Positions 7,231 through 17,900 of a DNA stretch of 64,000 nucleotides are shown piece after piece (the first letter of the stretch is position 1; the number at the start of each line of letters is the position of its first letter). Origin of the DNA: WJKG01 sp964627305 (GTDB lineage: Bacteria > Zixibacteria > MSB-5A5 > GN15 > FEB-12); NCBI GenBank assembly GCA_964627305.1, contig CAZVHP010000002.1, forward strand, positions 186,001 to 250,000, written 5' to 3'. A model generated the notes under the pieces. It searched no databases. It saw only the letters and a program-made list of their open reading frames with translations, and was not told where the DNA came from. A program made the translations under genes and the position numbers.

Positions 7231-8631
7231 ATGGCAATTGACCTATCCTGCAGCCTGAATCTTTGGCGAAACAATCGCCGCGCCTTTCTCCTCTGGGGCG
7301 GTTTGGTGCTTCTGGCGTGGACTGCCCTTGTTGGCTATCACGCCTTCGAAGGGAAGTGGCTGCGTCTGGGGTTGCTGGTGCTGGCACCCGGCATGCTGCT
7401 GGTTATCAGTCTGCCGCGTGTCGCTTTTGTGCAGTATGTGCTGGTTCTGTTTGTCAATATGATGGTCGTGCCCTCAGCGGCGATCATCCTGATCGACATA
7501 TCAGCCATGATACTGGTTCTCGCCGCGCTGATGGATGTCCTTTTGCATGAGCAAGAGGCCCCGCGTTTTCCGCCGCTGTTCGGGTACTTCGTGGCGCTGT
7601 TCGCGGCTTTATTTGTTTGCGGTATCTTCGGGCACAACATCCTGATCTCGGCGCGATCTACCGCGAGGATAGCGGCGCTGGCCGTGACGCTGCTGGCGCT
7701 GCTGCGGCTGGGGCGGTACTTCAGTCTCACCGATCTGGTCCGTCTGTACTTCTGGGTGGCGGTTGCCAACGGGCTGGTAGCATTAGTCCCCTTTGTTGCC
7801 TCCGGTGGGCAGATGCGTTCTTTCGGCTTTGCACCAGCCCTTCTTGATGACCTGCTGGCGCTGGCCTTGCCGATCGGCGCCAGCCTGTTTCTGTGGGGGC
7901 GCCGCAAACGTGCATTGGCGTATGCTGCCGGTTGCCTGATTGTGTTCGGTGCCCTGGCGGCAACTCAGTCGCGCGCCTCAATCTTGATCGCTCTGCTGTT
8001 CTCAGTATTCGTGTTCATTGTCTCCTGGCGCCGATCACGGACGCTCGCCGACGGCGATCCCGGCCCTCGCGACATTCGCAGGCGCGTGTTGCTGACTATG
8101 GTCTTTGGCGGTTCGGCCCTGATCGTCCTCGTGGCTGTCTTCTCAGGATTCTTCGAAACCCTGCTCTGGCGGTTTGAACGCCTGTTCTCGACTACGCCCA
8201 GGGATACGATCCTGGCGCGGTTCGCTTTGTGGAAGTATGCCTGGCTGTCGTTTCTTTCGAATCCCATCACCGGTATCGGGCCGGGGAACTTTCGTTATGT
8301 TCAGCAGATCTTCCATCAGGCGACTCTGGACCCGATCTACTTTTACGTGCGCGGGTACTCCGCCCACAACCTGACCATTCACTATCTGGCCGAGACCGGT
8401 ATTGTGGGGACATCGGCCCTGATCGCCCTGTTTGTGCGTCAGTTCTCGCTCGCGCGCAGGGGCTGGCGGAACTTGATGTCGCCCGACCAAGTCCCGGCGA
8501 AGCTGGCGCTTCTGACCGTCTCCGGACTGTTTCTGCTGACCACTTTCGTGGAGGCTGGCTGGATGTGGGCCGCCACCGGGCACATATTCGTTTTCTTTGC
8601 CGCCGCCATAGTTCGCGGCGCCAGCGAGTAA
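7231..8631 (+). CDS. O-antigen ligase/polymerase-like membrane protein
   Basis: A 466-residue membrane protein with roughly eleven hydrophobic segments and a large periplasmic loop. The loop carries the signature of the O-antigen ligase (Wzy_C) family: NPITGIGPGNFRY, then GYSAHNLTIHYLAETGIVG, with the conserved His in AHN. Members transfer O-antigen or other glycans to lipid A-core, or polymerise surface sugars, in the inner membrane. Which of these applies cannot be decided without the rest of a glycan cluster, and none is present here. The start ATG is preceded by a weak AAGAG. Confidence 0.8.
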   Translation: MAIDLSCSLNLWRNNRRAFLLWGGLVLLAWTALVGYHAFEGKWLRLGLLVLAPGMLLVISLPRVAFVQYVLVLFVNMMVVPSAAIILIDISAMILVLAALMDVLLHEQEAPRFPPLFGYFVALFAALFVCGIFGHNILISARSTARIAALAVTLLALLRLGRYFSLTDLVRLYFWVAVANGLVALVPFVASGGQMRSFGFAPALLDDLLALALPIGASLFLWGRRKRALAYAAGCLIVFGALAATQSRASILIALLFSVFVFIVSWRRSRTLADGDPGPRDIRRRVLLTMVFGGSALIVLVAVFSGFFETLLWRFERLFSTTPRDTILARFALWKYAWLSFLSNPITGIGPGNFRYVQQIFHQATLDPIYFYVRGYSAHNLTIHYLAETGIVGTSALIALFVRQFSLARRGWRNLMSPDQVPAKLALLTVSGLFLLTTFVEAGWMWAATGHIFVFFAAAIVRGASE

Positions 8632-8791
8632 CCGCGTCTCGGTCCGAGCGGAACCGACCCGATCGTATTCATGTTAAGTTATTCGTGGGCAATGTAATCG
8701 GAGATGCTGCAGACGTGAAACGGATTTTGTGCTGTATGTGTATCAGATAGGTGATAAGCCAGTTAACCTCACAGCCTACGGGGAGAAGATA

Positions 8792-10285
8792 ATGTATCAG
8801 AATCTCAGGCGTAAATGGATGTTGCTTTTTCTGGGGGTTGTTCTCGGAGCAGGCCTGTTCGCGGTGGTGTCTCCTTTAGACTCGCACAGTGCTCAGCAGG
8901 CCGTGCCGCTTGAGCGGCAGATCATCGGGGCCGATCAGCGTCCGATAACTTCGCTGCGTGACCTCAATAACGCTTTCGCCGATGTTGCCGAATCGGTCTC
9001 GCCGGCAGTGGTAACCGTGTTCTCAGAGCGAGTGCTGCCTCTTCGGCGCCAATTGAATCCCTTCTCAGACTTCTTTGATGACTTCTTTTTCGGGCCGCGC
9101 AACCGGCTCCCTCAGCAGCCGCGGGAACGGGAATACCGGCAGCAGGGACATGGCTCGGGAGTGATTGTTTCGGCCGATGGTTACATCCTTACCAACAACC
9201 ACGTTGTCGCTCAGGCCGACTCCATCTATGTCCGGCTGTTCGACCAACGGGAGTTCCCCGCCGAAGTGATAGGCACTGACCCCAAGACCGATATCGCCGT
9301 GATCAGGATCGATGCCAAAAACCTGCCGGTGGTTGCCCGTGGTGACAGTGATAAGCTGCGCGTGGGGGAGTTTGTGCTGGCGATCGGATCGCCCCTGTCG
9401 GCCAACCTGGCGCACACTGTGACCAGTGGCATTGTCAGCGCCAAGGGACGCGCCCAGATGGGGCTGGCCGACTACGAGGACTTCATCCAGACCGATGCCG
9501 CCATCAATCGGGGCAACTCCGGTGGTGCGCTGGTCAATGTCGATGGCGAACTGGTGGGCATCAATGCTGCCATTGTCTCACAGAGCGGGGGCTTTCAGGG
9601 TATTGGCTTCGCTGTACCCAGTAACATGGCCTTATCGGTTATGGAGTCCCTGATTGAACACGGCCGCGTCGTACGAGGTTGGCTTGGGGTTTATATTCAG
9701 GATGTCACGCCGCAGATCGCGCGGGCGATGGGACTTGACAGAAGCGATGGCGCCCTGATCAGCGAAGTGGCGCCGGGCAGTCCCGCCGAGCAGGCAGGAT
9801 TGCAGGATGGCGATATCGTCATTGAGATGAACGGCAAACGGGTAGTCAACTCGGTGCAGTTTCGCAAGGATGTCGCGACCACCCCGCCCAGAGTCGATGT
9901 GACCCTGACAGTGCTTCGCGACGGCAACCGCAAGAAGATCACAGTGACCTTGGGAGAGCTACCGTCTGATATGGCCGCCGGGCCCGTCCAGCAGAGTCTG
10001 GAGGATCGGCTGGGATTCCGGCTGGAACCGCTGACGCGTGAGCTTGCCCAGCGATATGGAGTCGATCCGAGTCTCAGCGGTCTGATCGTGACCGATATCG
10101 ACGAAACCAGCGCTGCCTACAGCGCCGGGCTGCGAGCCGGCGATGTTGTCCGCTCGCTGAATCGCCGCCGCGTGACCAGTCTTGATGACTTCAATGACAT
10201 GATGAGTCAGATGACACAGGGCGACAGTGTTCTTTTGCGGGTTATCAGGGACAATCGCGGCTACTATGTTGCTTTCACGCTGTGA
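8792..10285 (+). CDS. degP: Periplasmic serine protease, DegP/HtrA family
   Basis: A 497-residue exported protease/chaperone for misfolded envelope proteins. An N-terminal hydrophobic segment (residues 9-26) directs export or anchors it. The trypsin-like domain carries the triad His137 (TNNHVV), Asp167 (KTDIAV) and Ser243 (GNSGGAL). Two PDZ domains follow (about 285-375 and 400-495). A Phe-rich stretch (FSDFFDDFFFG, about 91-101) is the usual regulatory loop. The start at 8792 has GGGGAG nine bases upstream and places the hydrophobic segment correctly; 21 further upstream codons look non-coding. Confidence 0.95.
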   Translation: MYQNLRRKWMLLFLGVVLGAGLFAVVSPLDSHSAQQAVPLERQIIGADQRPITSLRDLNNAFADVAESVSPAVVTVFSERVLPLRRQLNPFSDFFDDFFFGPRNRLPQQPREREYRQQGHGSGVIVSADGYILTNNHVVAQADSIYVRLFDQREFPAEVIGTDPKTDIAVIRIDAKNLPVVARGDSDKLRVGEFVLAIGSPLSANLAHTVTSGIVSAKGRAQMGLADYEDFIQTDAAINRGNSGGALVNVDGELVGINAAIVSQSGGFQGIGFAVPSNMALSVMESLIEHGRVVRGWLGVYIQDVTPQIARAMGLDRSDGALISEVAPGSPAEQAGLQDGDIVIEMNGKRVVNSVQFRKDVATTPPRVDVTLTVLRDGNRKKITVTLGELPSDMAAGPVQQSLEDRLGFRLEPLTRELAQRYGVDPSLSGLIVTDIDETSAAYSAGLRAGDVVRSLNRRRVTSLDDFNDMMSQMTQGDSVLLRVIRDNRGYYVAFTL

Positions 10286-10320
10286 GGGCGTCGTATCCGG
10301 TTACGGTGATGGATTTGCAT

Positions 10321-10355
10321 AGCGAGGTGGTGATCAGTCCGATCACCGCCTCGCT
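10321..10355. terminator. Bidirectional hairpin between degP and the DUF5686 gene
   Basis: Two 15-base arms (AGCGAGGTGGTGATC and GATCACCGCCTCGCT) pair with a single G-T wobble around a 5-base loop. The hairpin lies 35 bases past the degP stop and 51 bases past the stop of the convergent gene, so it can end both transcripts. No long T tract is present on either side. Confidence 0.6.
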
Positions 10356-10405
10356 CAATTTGGTCTGCTACCCGGCTTGACCGGAGAGCTGCAGAGTCAG
10401 TGTCT

Positions 10406-12778
10406 TCAGTTCCTGTTCGGGAAGAGCGCCCCCCACCCGATCTGGAACATGAAGCGGTTGGATCGCTCATGGTTCGAGAGCTGCCATGTGAAATACAGCT
10501 CGAAGAACAGCGGGGGGATTCGTCCCAGACCGAGGCCGATCTCGTGGAACCCGTTGCGTGCGACCCCATACTCGTACCCGAGATCGGGGGCAGGGCCCCG
10601 GTCGAATTCGGTCCAGAGTGAGCCGCCATAGACGAACAAGCTGAAGGGGATCTTCTGTATCAGGGGCAAACCTGACCTGCGCCAGAGACTCCGTCCGAAG
10701 TCCTGCCGAATATACCATGCTCCCAACCGGTCACCCTTGTAACTGATGCTGCCGGTTGTCTTAAACGGCTCGACCGGACTGAACCACCCTTCCGAATGGT
10801 CCGCAGTGAATACCCGTTGCCGAGGCAGTGACCGGTCGGCCAATCCACCGTAAAGATACAGCGTTGTCAGGTCGGCAGAGAGGATTCGCCGCTGATGAAA
10901 TGCTTTGATCGAATATCTGACAAAGTCGTACTCGCTGTTCGCAAGTTCAGGATGTGAGTACTCCACAGCAAGCTCAAGGCGTGAGTAGGGCACGGCGTGT
11001 ATGCGCCGAAGCCGCCCCTGGTCCATCATAAGGGGCCGGGAATCATAGAAAGCATTCAACTCGAATGACCGCATTCTGCCGTCATCGACAGCCGGGTTGG
11101 CACGCGGCTGGCCGCTGTTCTTACTGACCGCAAACACGCTGTAATCGGTGGCAATGTCCAGCGACGAGTGTCTCTGATCGTGATACGAGAGCCTCAGATC
11201 GACATTTCGCAACACCTTCGATTGCGCATGAATACTGATACCCCGGGCGCGGTAGTAATCGGCCGGGCTGGTCTTGTGCAGCAGGGCGTCCATGGTGTAG
11301 TTGGTGGTGGAGTCCATCAGCAGTGTCGGGGTCCGCTGCACCTGATCCTGCCAGTGTAGTCCGACTCTCAACCGCCGCCGGACATCCAGTGTATGAACGA
11401 AACCGTAGTGATGTTGCCAGAATTCGCCGTCGATAGCGTATCCGGACTTCAGACGAAGATTCCAGCGTGGGTGCAGTCTGTCGGTTTGCACTCCGAGCCC
11501 GAGGTAGTGCCCCTCGACCCGTGTAAAATGGTAGATGTCCGGGGTTAAGAGTGCTATCATCGTCGCACCCAGAACTTTGAGACCGGTAAGCCAAATCGGA
11601 CCGGGCAAGCTCTGCAAAGAGTCAATGCGATGATACGCGGCCTCAATGTCTGAAGTCAGCGGTACCAGTTGGGCCGCGCTCCAGGTTGCCGAGTCGACCT
11701 TATCCGCATCATGGGCAACTTCAAGTTCGAACTCGTCGAAGCGGATGGGATCAATCTGCTGTTCAAACCGGTAGTTCGTGAGTGCCGCGAGGTAGTCGAT
11801 CTTGAAGCTCAAGTTGAACGGGAAGCCGATCACCACATCAGCGGTCAAATGGATCCTGTCCGGCATCCAATACTCACCGTCAAAGAGCAGGAAACGCTGT
11901 CGATATCGCAGGTCGTCGGTCAGTGGTGTCTCAACGCCCTCTGTCACACCGACGTCGACACCCACGACAGCGTAGCTCGAATCGGCAATATCGATAGTGC
12001 CGACGAAGAGCGGTGAATGGGGATTCTTCGGTTCCACCTCAAGACGGTACACGGCCTGACCGTCAACATAGATGGTGTCCATGAGATAATAGTTGTAATG
12101 GTCGAGGGCGTCGGTGGCCGTCGGCGAGACTACAGAGTAGGGACCGAGGTCGATGCGATTAGCGTTGAAGTTCAGAATCCGACCAACTGTAACCAAGTTC
12201 TGTTCGGGCAACAGGTTCGCAGTCTGACGGCGAGACAGTATGACTTCTTTGTAATTGTCCGGTTGTTTCCAATACGCCTGAAGCTGAGTTTCGGTCACCA
12301 CGAGTATGGTGGTATCGTCGTCTGTCCTGGGACGACGCACCACGAGTCGCGTATAGGCGTCGAACTGATACTGCTGCAAATTTCCCAACAGGTCCCGCTT
12401 GCGAGCGATCGCTTCCAGTATAATGCGCTGTGCGGCATCATAGGCGCGATCATAGACCTTGGTCCCGGGGACAGTGATCACGGAGGAATGCAGCCGGACA
12501 TCACGCGTGAGATCCTCCGTACCGGCTTCTATTTCAACAACTTCAGAGTAGTAGGACACATGGCTGAACTTGATGCGATACGTGCCCGGCTCCAGCCTCA
12601 AACGGTAATGGCCCTCTTCGTTGGAGAGTGTAGCCTGACTGGTTCCCTCGACTCGAACGGTGGCCAGCCCGACCGGATCGTTGGAATCATAGTCCAATAC
12701 CCTCCCCTCAAGTACAGCCCCCGACGCCTGATTGGTGCCAGCTAACAACAGAAGAACAAACAGGACAATTCGCCTCAT
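10406..12778 (-). CDS. DUF5686-type surface protein with carboxypeptidase-regulatory-like domain
   Basis: A 790-residue exported protein. A signal peptide (residues 1-20, ending near ASGA) is followed by a carboxypeptidase-regulatory-like beta domain at about 21-100 (LEGRVLDYDSNDPVGLATVRV, YRLRLEPGTYRIKFSHVSYYS). A long region rich in alternating aromatic/polar strands follows and ends in Phe (FQIGWGALFPN), as in outer-membrane barrels. This order matches the DUF5686 family of Bacteroidota-type envelopes, whose function is not established. A TonB-dependent receptor is unlikely because no plug domain is seen. The ATG at 12778 has AAGGAG eight bases upstream; 50 open codons further upstream lack protein character. 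Confidence 0.82.
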   Translation of the reverse strand: MRRIVLFVLLLLAGTNQASGAVLEGRVLDYDSNDPVGLATVRVEGTSQATLSNEEGHYRLRLEPGTYRIKFSHVSYYSEVVEIEAGTEDLTRDVRLHSSVITVPGTKVYDRAYDAAQRIILEAIARKRDLLGNLQQYQFDAYTRLVVRRPRTDDDTTILVVTETQLQAYWKQPDNYKEVILSRRQTANLLPEQNLVTVGRILNFNANRIDLGPYSVVSPTATDALDHYNYYLMDTIYVDGQAVYRLEVEPKNPHSPLFVGTIDIADSSYAVVGVDVGVTEGVETPLTDDLRYRQRFLLFDGEYWMPDRIHLTADVVIGFPFNLSFKIDYLAALTNYRFEQQIDPIRFDEFELEVAHDADKVDSATWSAAQLVPLTSDIEAAYHRIDSLQSLPGPIWLTGLKVLGATMIALLTPDIYHFTRVEGHYLGLGVQTDRLHPRWNLRLKSGYAIDGEFWQHHYGFVHTLDVRRRLRVGLHWQDQVQRTPTLLMDSTTNYTMDALLHKTSPADYYRARGISIHAQSKVLRNVDLRLSYHDQRHSSLDIATDYSVFAVSKNSGQPRANPAVDDGRMRSFELNAFYDSRPLMMDQGRLRRIHAVPYSRLELAVEYSHPELANSEYDFVRYSIKAFHQRRILSADLTTLYLYGGLADRSLPRQRVFTADHSEGWFSPVEPFKTTGSISYKGDRLGAWYIRQDFGRSLWRRSGLPLIQKIPFSLFVYGGSLWTEFDRGPAPDLGYEYGVARNGFHEIGLGLGRIPPLFFELYFTWQLSNHERSNRFMFQIGWGALFPNRN

Positions 12779-12991
12779 CGGGTGTCTCCTTCCCTGCACC
12801 TTGTGACTTTCCAATGATTTTCTAAGACGATCCAATCTCGCGCTGGTTTCACAAATAATCTGATCGCTGAGTCTGCATGAAAGTTCCGGGCAAGCGCCGG
12901 TTTGCCTCAGGCGGCATAGAGGTGACAATCTCGCCTGAATCGATTTGCTGCGATGGAACCTGAAGGTTAAATCGCTGTTTCCCTTTGTAAG

Positions 12992-13963
12992 ATGAAGCCA
13001 CCTTATGCATCACAACCTGCGGCTGATGCTGCCTGCACTCCATCAAGTGCGATTGGTGTCACGATCGCAAGCACTATCTCGGCCTATCTGCTGCTGACCA
13101 AGCCGTCGATCATGCTCCTGGTCCTCTTTACCGGAGCAGCAGCCCTCGTTGTTCAAGGCAGTTTTCTGGCCAGGCCCGTTGATTTTGCCCTTGTTCTGCT
13201 CGGTTTGTTTCTGGCCGGAGGTTCGGCCAATGCCCTGAACCAGTACTTCGAGCGGGATATCGACAGTAACATGACCCGGACCCGTAAGCGTCGCCCGCTT
13301 CCGATGGGAACTCTCTCTCCGGGCCACGCGCTGTCGTTTGCCATTGCTATTGGGACGCTTGGCGTTGCTATCTTTGCCGTCCGATTCAACTGGCTGACAG
13401 CAGGTCTGGCGCTGTTCACCATAGTCTTCTACAGCTTTTACTATACCCTGTGGCTTAAACCGCGCACGACTAATAATATAGTCATTGGCGGAATAGCCGG
13501 GTCCATGGCGCCCGTCGGCGCCTGGGCCGCAGCCACAGGTGAAATGGCTATCGCGCCGTTGGTCATGTTTCTCATCGTCTTTTTGTGGACGCCGCCGCAT
13601 TTCTGGTCTCTTGCGCTGTTCTGCAGCGATGACTACCGACGAGTCAAACTGCCTATGCTGCCGGTTGTCAACGGAGAGCAGGCAACCTTGAATCAGATAT
13701 TCTGGTACACGCTCGTGCTGGTCACGTGCAGTCTGAGCCTTGCTGTGCTTGGCAGCGGCTGGTTGTACCTCCTGGTCGCTCTGTGGATGGGTTCTACGTA
13801 TCTGCGCATGGCCTGGCGTGCCAGACGAGACCACCAGGTCAGTGCGGCCCGCAGTCTGTTCAAATTCTCGCTCGTCTATCTCTTTGTGATTTTTACCGCC
13901 ATCATGGTCGATGCTCTCATTCCCGCTGCGCCGTTTCTCCCGCCATTGCCGCATCTCGGCTGA
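12992..13963 (+). CDS. ctaB: Protoheme IX farnesyltransferase (heme O synthase)
   Basis: A 323-residue UbiA-family prenyltransferase that adds a farnesyl group to protoheme, making heme O, the precursor of heme A for the caa3 oxidase downstream. About nine membrane segments are visible. The first Asp-rich prenyl-diphosphate motif is at residues 80-101 (ALNQYFERDIDSNM then RTRKRRP). The second substrate region is FLWTPPHFWSLALF and the DDYRRVKLPMLP loop. The N-terminal 30 residues are polar and longer than usual, so the true start may lie slightly downstream; no strong ribosome site is seen. The cox and ctaA genes downstream support the assignment. Confidence 0.93.
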   Translation: MKPPYASQPAADAACTPSSAIGVTIASTISAYLLLTKPSIMLLVLFTGAAALVVQGSFLARPVDFALVLLGLFLAGGSANALNQYFERDIDSNMTRTRKRRPLPMGTLSPGHALSFAIAIGTLGVAIFAVRFNWLTAGLALFTIVFYSFYYTLWLKPRTTNNIVIGGIAGSMAPVGAWAAATGEMAIAPLVMFLIVFLWTPPHFWSLALFCSDDYRRVKLPMLPVVNGEQATLNQIFWYTLVLVTCSLSLAVLGSGWLYLLVALWMGSTYLRMAWRARRDHQVSAARSLFKFSLVYLFVIFTAIMVDALIPAAPFLPPLPHLG

Positions 13964-14199
13964 TCGTTCCGGCACGGATCCGCAGCGATCCGATAGCGAA
14001 CGTGGGCGATCGCCACTCGTTGGGTGTCCGTAACATATTGAGGGTTGGTCAAATACCCAGTTGCGGAAACGGCCGCACGACGGGCCGCTGAGTGATGATC
14101 GCACTCGGCGCCTCATGATGCTGCCACGTTGGGGCAGCGGTTCTGATGCTCTTCACGGTCTAAAAGCGAGTTGATGGCCAAATACGTGCAAATAGTTTG

Positions 14200-14227
14200 T
14201 GGACATCGTCACGAAATCTCATATATT
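14200..14227 (+). promoter_or_regulatory. Promoter candidate for the ACIII-caa3 cluster
   Basis: TGGACA (14200-14205), a 16-base spacer, then TATATT (14222-14227) followed by GGC. The same TATATTGGC with a 16-base spacer occurs in the promoter candidate of the ATP synthase operon at 29140-29167. The expected mRNA start is about 100 bases before actA. Confidence 0.6.
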
Positions 14228-14320
14228 GGCTGCGTTGTGGTAACGGGAGGGACCCATCGTGTGGCATGACGCTGCCAGGCGAGCCGCATGATGTCTGCTA
14301 CAAAGTGAACGTGGTCATTC

Positions 14321-14327
14321 AGGAAGG
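14321..14327 (+). promoter_or_regulatory. Ribosome site supporting a TTG start for actA
   Basis: AGGAAGG lies five bases before the TTG at 14333. No in-frame ATG gives the membrane anchor seen in ActA proteins, so this site decides the start. Confidence 0.6.
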
Positions 14328-14332
14328 GTGCT

Positions 14333-14980
14333 TTGGCCCAGATATTTCCACGCTGGACAACACGGCTGCCCCTATTCGCGGCTGTGGTTGTTGTTGCCGT
14401 TATAGTTGGCGGGGTCGGTTTCTTCTGGTACTACGGCTCTCCCGAGTACACCCATGTCGGATATCGACCAACACAACCGGTGGCATACAGCCACAAGCTG
14501 CATGCCGGTGATCTGGGTATTGATTGCCGCTACTGCCACACTTCGGTTGAATCCTCGGCCACGGCAGTTGTGCCACCCACGCAAACCTGTATGAACTGCC
14601 ACACCCTCATTCTTTCTGAAAGCGAGAAACTGCTGCCGGTGCGCGAGAGCTGGGCGACCGGAATGCCCATAGAGTGGGTGCGCGTCAACAAGGTTGCGGA
14701 CTACGCTTTCTTTGACCACAGTGCCCATGTCACCAAGGGTATCGGCTGTGTCACGTGTCACGGGAATGTCGCCCAGATGGAGAAGGTGATGCAGGTCGAG
14801 CCGTTGTCGATGGGGTGGTGTCTGGACTGTCACCGCAATCCCGACCCGCATCTGCGCCCGCTTGACAAGATCACTGACATGAAGTGGCAGCCCGGTTCGG
14901 AGCATGCCGAATTTGTCGAACGCGTTAAGAAAGAATGGAAGATCGACCCGCCGGTTGATTGTTCGGGGTGCCATCGATGA
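14333..14980 (+). CDS. actA: Alternative Complex III subunit ActA, pentaheme cytochrome c
   Basis: A 215-residue membrane-anchored cytochrome. Residues 12-34 form a single N-terminal membrane helix. Five heme c sites follow: CRYCH (65-69), CMNCH (86-90), CVTCH (139-143), CLDCH (163-167) and CSGCH (210-214). Five hemes with this spacing are the hallmark of ActA, which takes part in electron transfer from quinol in Alternative Complex III. The start is a TTG at 14333 with a good ribosome site. The stop overlaps the actB start (ATGA). It is the first gene of the respiratory cluster, behind the promoter candidate at 14200. Confidence 0.95.
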   Translation: MAQIFPRWTTRLPLFAAVVVVAVIVGGVGFFWYYGSPEYTHVGYRPTQPVAYSHKLHAGDLGIDCRYCHTSVESSATAVVPPTQTCMNCHTLILSESEKLLPVRESWATGMPIEWVRVNKVADYAFFDHSAHVTKGIGCVTCHGNVAQMEKVMQVEPLSMGWCLDCHRNPDPHLRPLDKITDMKWQPGSEHAEFVERVKKEWKIDPPVDCSGCHR

Positions 14981-17900
14981 GTGAGCAGAAGAGTAACAAT
15001 CGGGGCACGGGCAAGGACTACTGGCGTTCGCTCGATCAACTCGCGCAGAGCGAGCGCTACAAGGAATTCCTGCAACGCGAATTTCCGGAGGGAGCCTCTG
15101 AGCACAGCAACGCCTGGTCGCGCCGCAACTTCCTCGGGATTATGGGAGCCTCTCTGGCCCTGGCGGGACTGACTGGATGCCGCCAGCCGGAAGAGAAGAT
15201 CGTACCGTACGTCAGGCCACCCGAGGAAGTCATTCCGGGAATCCCTCAGCAGTATGCCACCGCCATGCCTTTCGGGCTTGATGCCCTGGGCCTGGTGGTG
15301 GAAAGCCATGTCGGTCGACCGACCAAGATCGAGGGCAATGCCCATCATCCGTCCACCCTTGGCGCCGCCAGTGTCTTCATGCAGGCCGAGTTGCTGACGA
15401 TGTACGATCCCGATCGTTCGAAGCTGGTGCTGAACAATGGTCGGGAGTCGACCTGGGACAGTTTCGTTGCCTACTGGCGCGAACGGGCCGACATACACAA
15501 GGCAGATCGCGGCAAGGGTCTGGCTGTTCTCACTTCGCCGTTTGCTTCGCCGACCTTGTTCCGACTGAAAAACGAGTTCCTTCGCGCCTACCGCGACGCG
15601 ACATGGGTAAGCTGGGAGCCGATCTCCGAGGAGCCTGTTGTTGAAGGGATGCGTCTTTTGACCGGCGAGCCGTTGATGCCGGTGTACCGTCTTGAGAAGG
15701 CTGAGGTGATCGCTGCTTTCGATTGCGATTTCGTCTTCAGCGAGCCGGGCAGCATTGTCAATGCGCGGCGCTTCATGGATGGTCGGCGTGTTGCCGTCGA
15801 TTTTGACCCGATGAACCGCCTGTATGTGGCCGAGGCGGCCTTCACCCCGACCGGTGCAGTGGCCGACCATCGCCTCGCTCTACAGGCCGGACGCATACCG
15901 GCTTTGCTTCTGGGGCTGGCCGAGGCTCTGCTCAATCTGGGCGCCGATCCCGGTGTCTTCCAACGACAACGCCCGCCGCAGCTTACTGAGCATGAACGCG
16001 CCTGGTGTCTGGAACTGGCCAAAGATCTGCTCATCCGCCGGGGCAAATCTGTGGTCATGGCCGGCCGCAAACAACCGGCTCATGTCCACGCAATCGCCAT
16101 GGCCATCAACGCGGCTTTGGGTGGCGTGGGGCAGACAGTTTCGCTTAAGCTGCTCACGGATGCCTCACTTCCGGATACTCAGGCATTCGCCTCGCTGATC
16201 AATGACATGAAGGGCGGCCGTGTACAGACGCTCATTACGATCGGTCTCAACCCGGCATACAATACTCCCGGCAGCCTGGATTTCGGTGGCGGGCTGGAGC
16301 GTGTCGAGCACAGGATCCACATGGGGCTGTATGCCGATGAAACCGCCGCGAAGTCGACCTGGCATCTGCCGCAGGCGCACTTTCTCGAAAGCTGGAGCGA
16401 TGCTCGCGCAGCCGATGGTACCATAACCTTCATGCAGCCGCTGATTGCACCGCTGTACGGCGGGCATTCTGACGTTGAGTTGTACTCGCTGCTGGTCACC
16501 GGTCGTGACCGCGCCGGCTATGATATCGTCAGGGAGACCTGGCAGGACCGATTCCCGCGCGGGCTGTTTGAGAGCAAATGGCAGCAGACGCTGCACGACG
16601 GGTTGGTGGAGGGGAGCGCCACCCCCGATGAGAACGCTGATCTTGGCGCCTTGCGGCTGGTCCGCTATCTGGAGCAGCATCCGGTTTCGGCGCCGGCAGC
16701 CGATGAGATCGAGCTGGTTCTGACTCCATCGATGGCTACCTACGACGGCCGCTACGCAAACAACGGTTGGCTGCAGGAGTGTCCCGACCCCGTGACAAAA
16801 CTGGCGTGGGACAATGCCGCCTGCCTGTCTCCGGCCATGGCGCGACGTCTCGGCGTGAAGAATGAGGACGTAGTTTCACTTAGGATCGGCGGCAAGTCCG
16901 TTGATATGCCGGTCTGGATCGTCCCCGGCCAGGCCGATCACACCGTTGTGACATCGCTCGGATACGGCCGCACCGCCGCCGGAAGGGTGGGGAACGGCGT
17001 CGGGTTCGACACGTACCCGCTGCGATCGCATCTGGAGCCGTACGTGCGTCGCGGAGTGACTCTCGCCCCTGCCGGCGGTAGCTACCCGCTGGCCAATACG
17101 CAGGATCACGGGAGTATGGAGGGCAGGCCTCTCGTGCGCGAAATGGCTGTCGGGGACTACCGGAAGCACCCCGGTGCCATAGCCGAGATGGAAGAGCATC
17201 CTCCCCTGAAGTCGCTGTGGGAGGAACACAGCTACGATACCGGCTATCAGTGGGGGATGAGCATCGATCTGAACGCCTGCATTGGCTGCAACGCCTGCAC
17301 CATTGCTTGTCAAGCGGAAAACAACATTCCACTGGTGGGCAAAGAGCAAACCCGCAAGGGTCGCGAGATGCACTGGATACGGGTTGATCGGTATTTCAAC
17401 GGTGATGTTGATCAGCCGGAGATGGTCCACCAGCCGGTGCCGTGTCAGCACTGCGAGAACGCTCCCTGTGAGCAGGTCTGTCCGGTGGCAGCGACGGTCC
17501 ACGACAAAGAGGGCCTCAACCTGATGGTATATAACCGCTGTATTGGGACGCGCTATTGTTCCAACAACTGCCCCTACAAGGTGCGTCGATTCAACTTCTT
17601 CAATTACACCAGGGACTATGCTGAGACCATCAAAATGGCTCAGAACCCGGATGTGACAGTTCGTTCACGCGGGGTCATGGAGAAGTGTACGTACTGTCTG
17701 CAGCGTATCAATGAAGCCCGCCAGGTGGCCAAAAAGGATGGTAATCGCGAGATCCGCGATGGCGAGATCCTGACCGCCTGCCAGCAGGCCTGCCCGACCC
17801 GCGCTATTGTGTTTGGCAATATCAATGATCCCGACAGTGAGGTCTCCACAGCTCGTGCGCGCAATCGTACCTATTATCTGCTGGGTTATCTCAACGTGAA

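Larger units (their letters stand above)
13964..14332. other. 369-base gap before the respiratory operon
   Basis: I see no gene in this gap. It holds a short hairpin (CTGCC and GGCAG) near 14121-14137 that could end the heme O synthase transcript, and the promoter candidate at 14200-14227. The last 100 bases would be the leader of the Alternative Complex III mRNA. Confidence 0.5.

Noticed and set aside
13043..14116. 357-codon minus-strand reading frame over heme O synthase
   Set aside because: Antisense shadow; the heme O synthase motifs on the plus strand are unmistakable.
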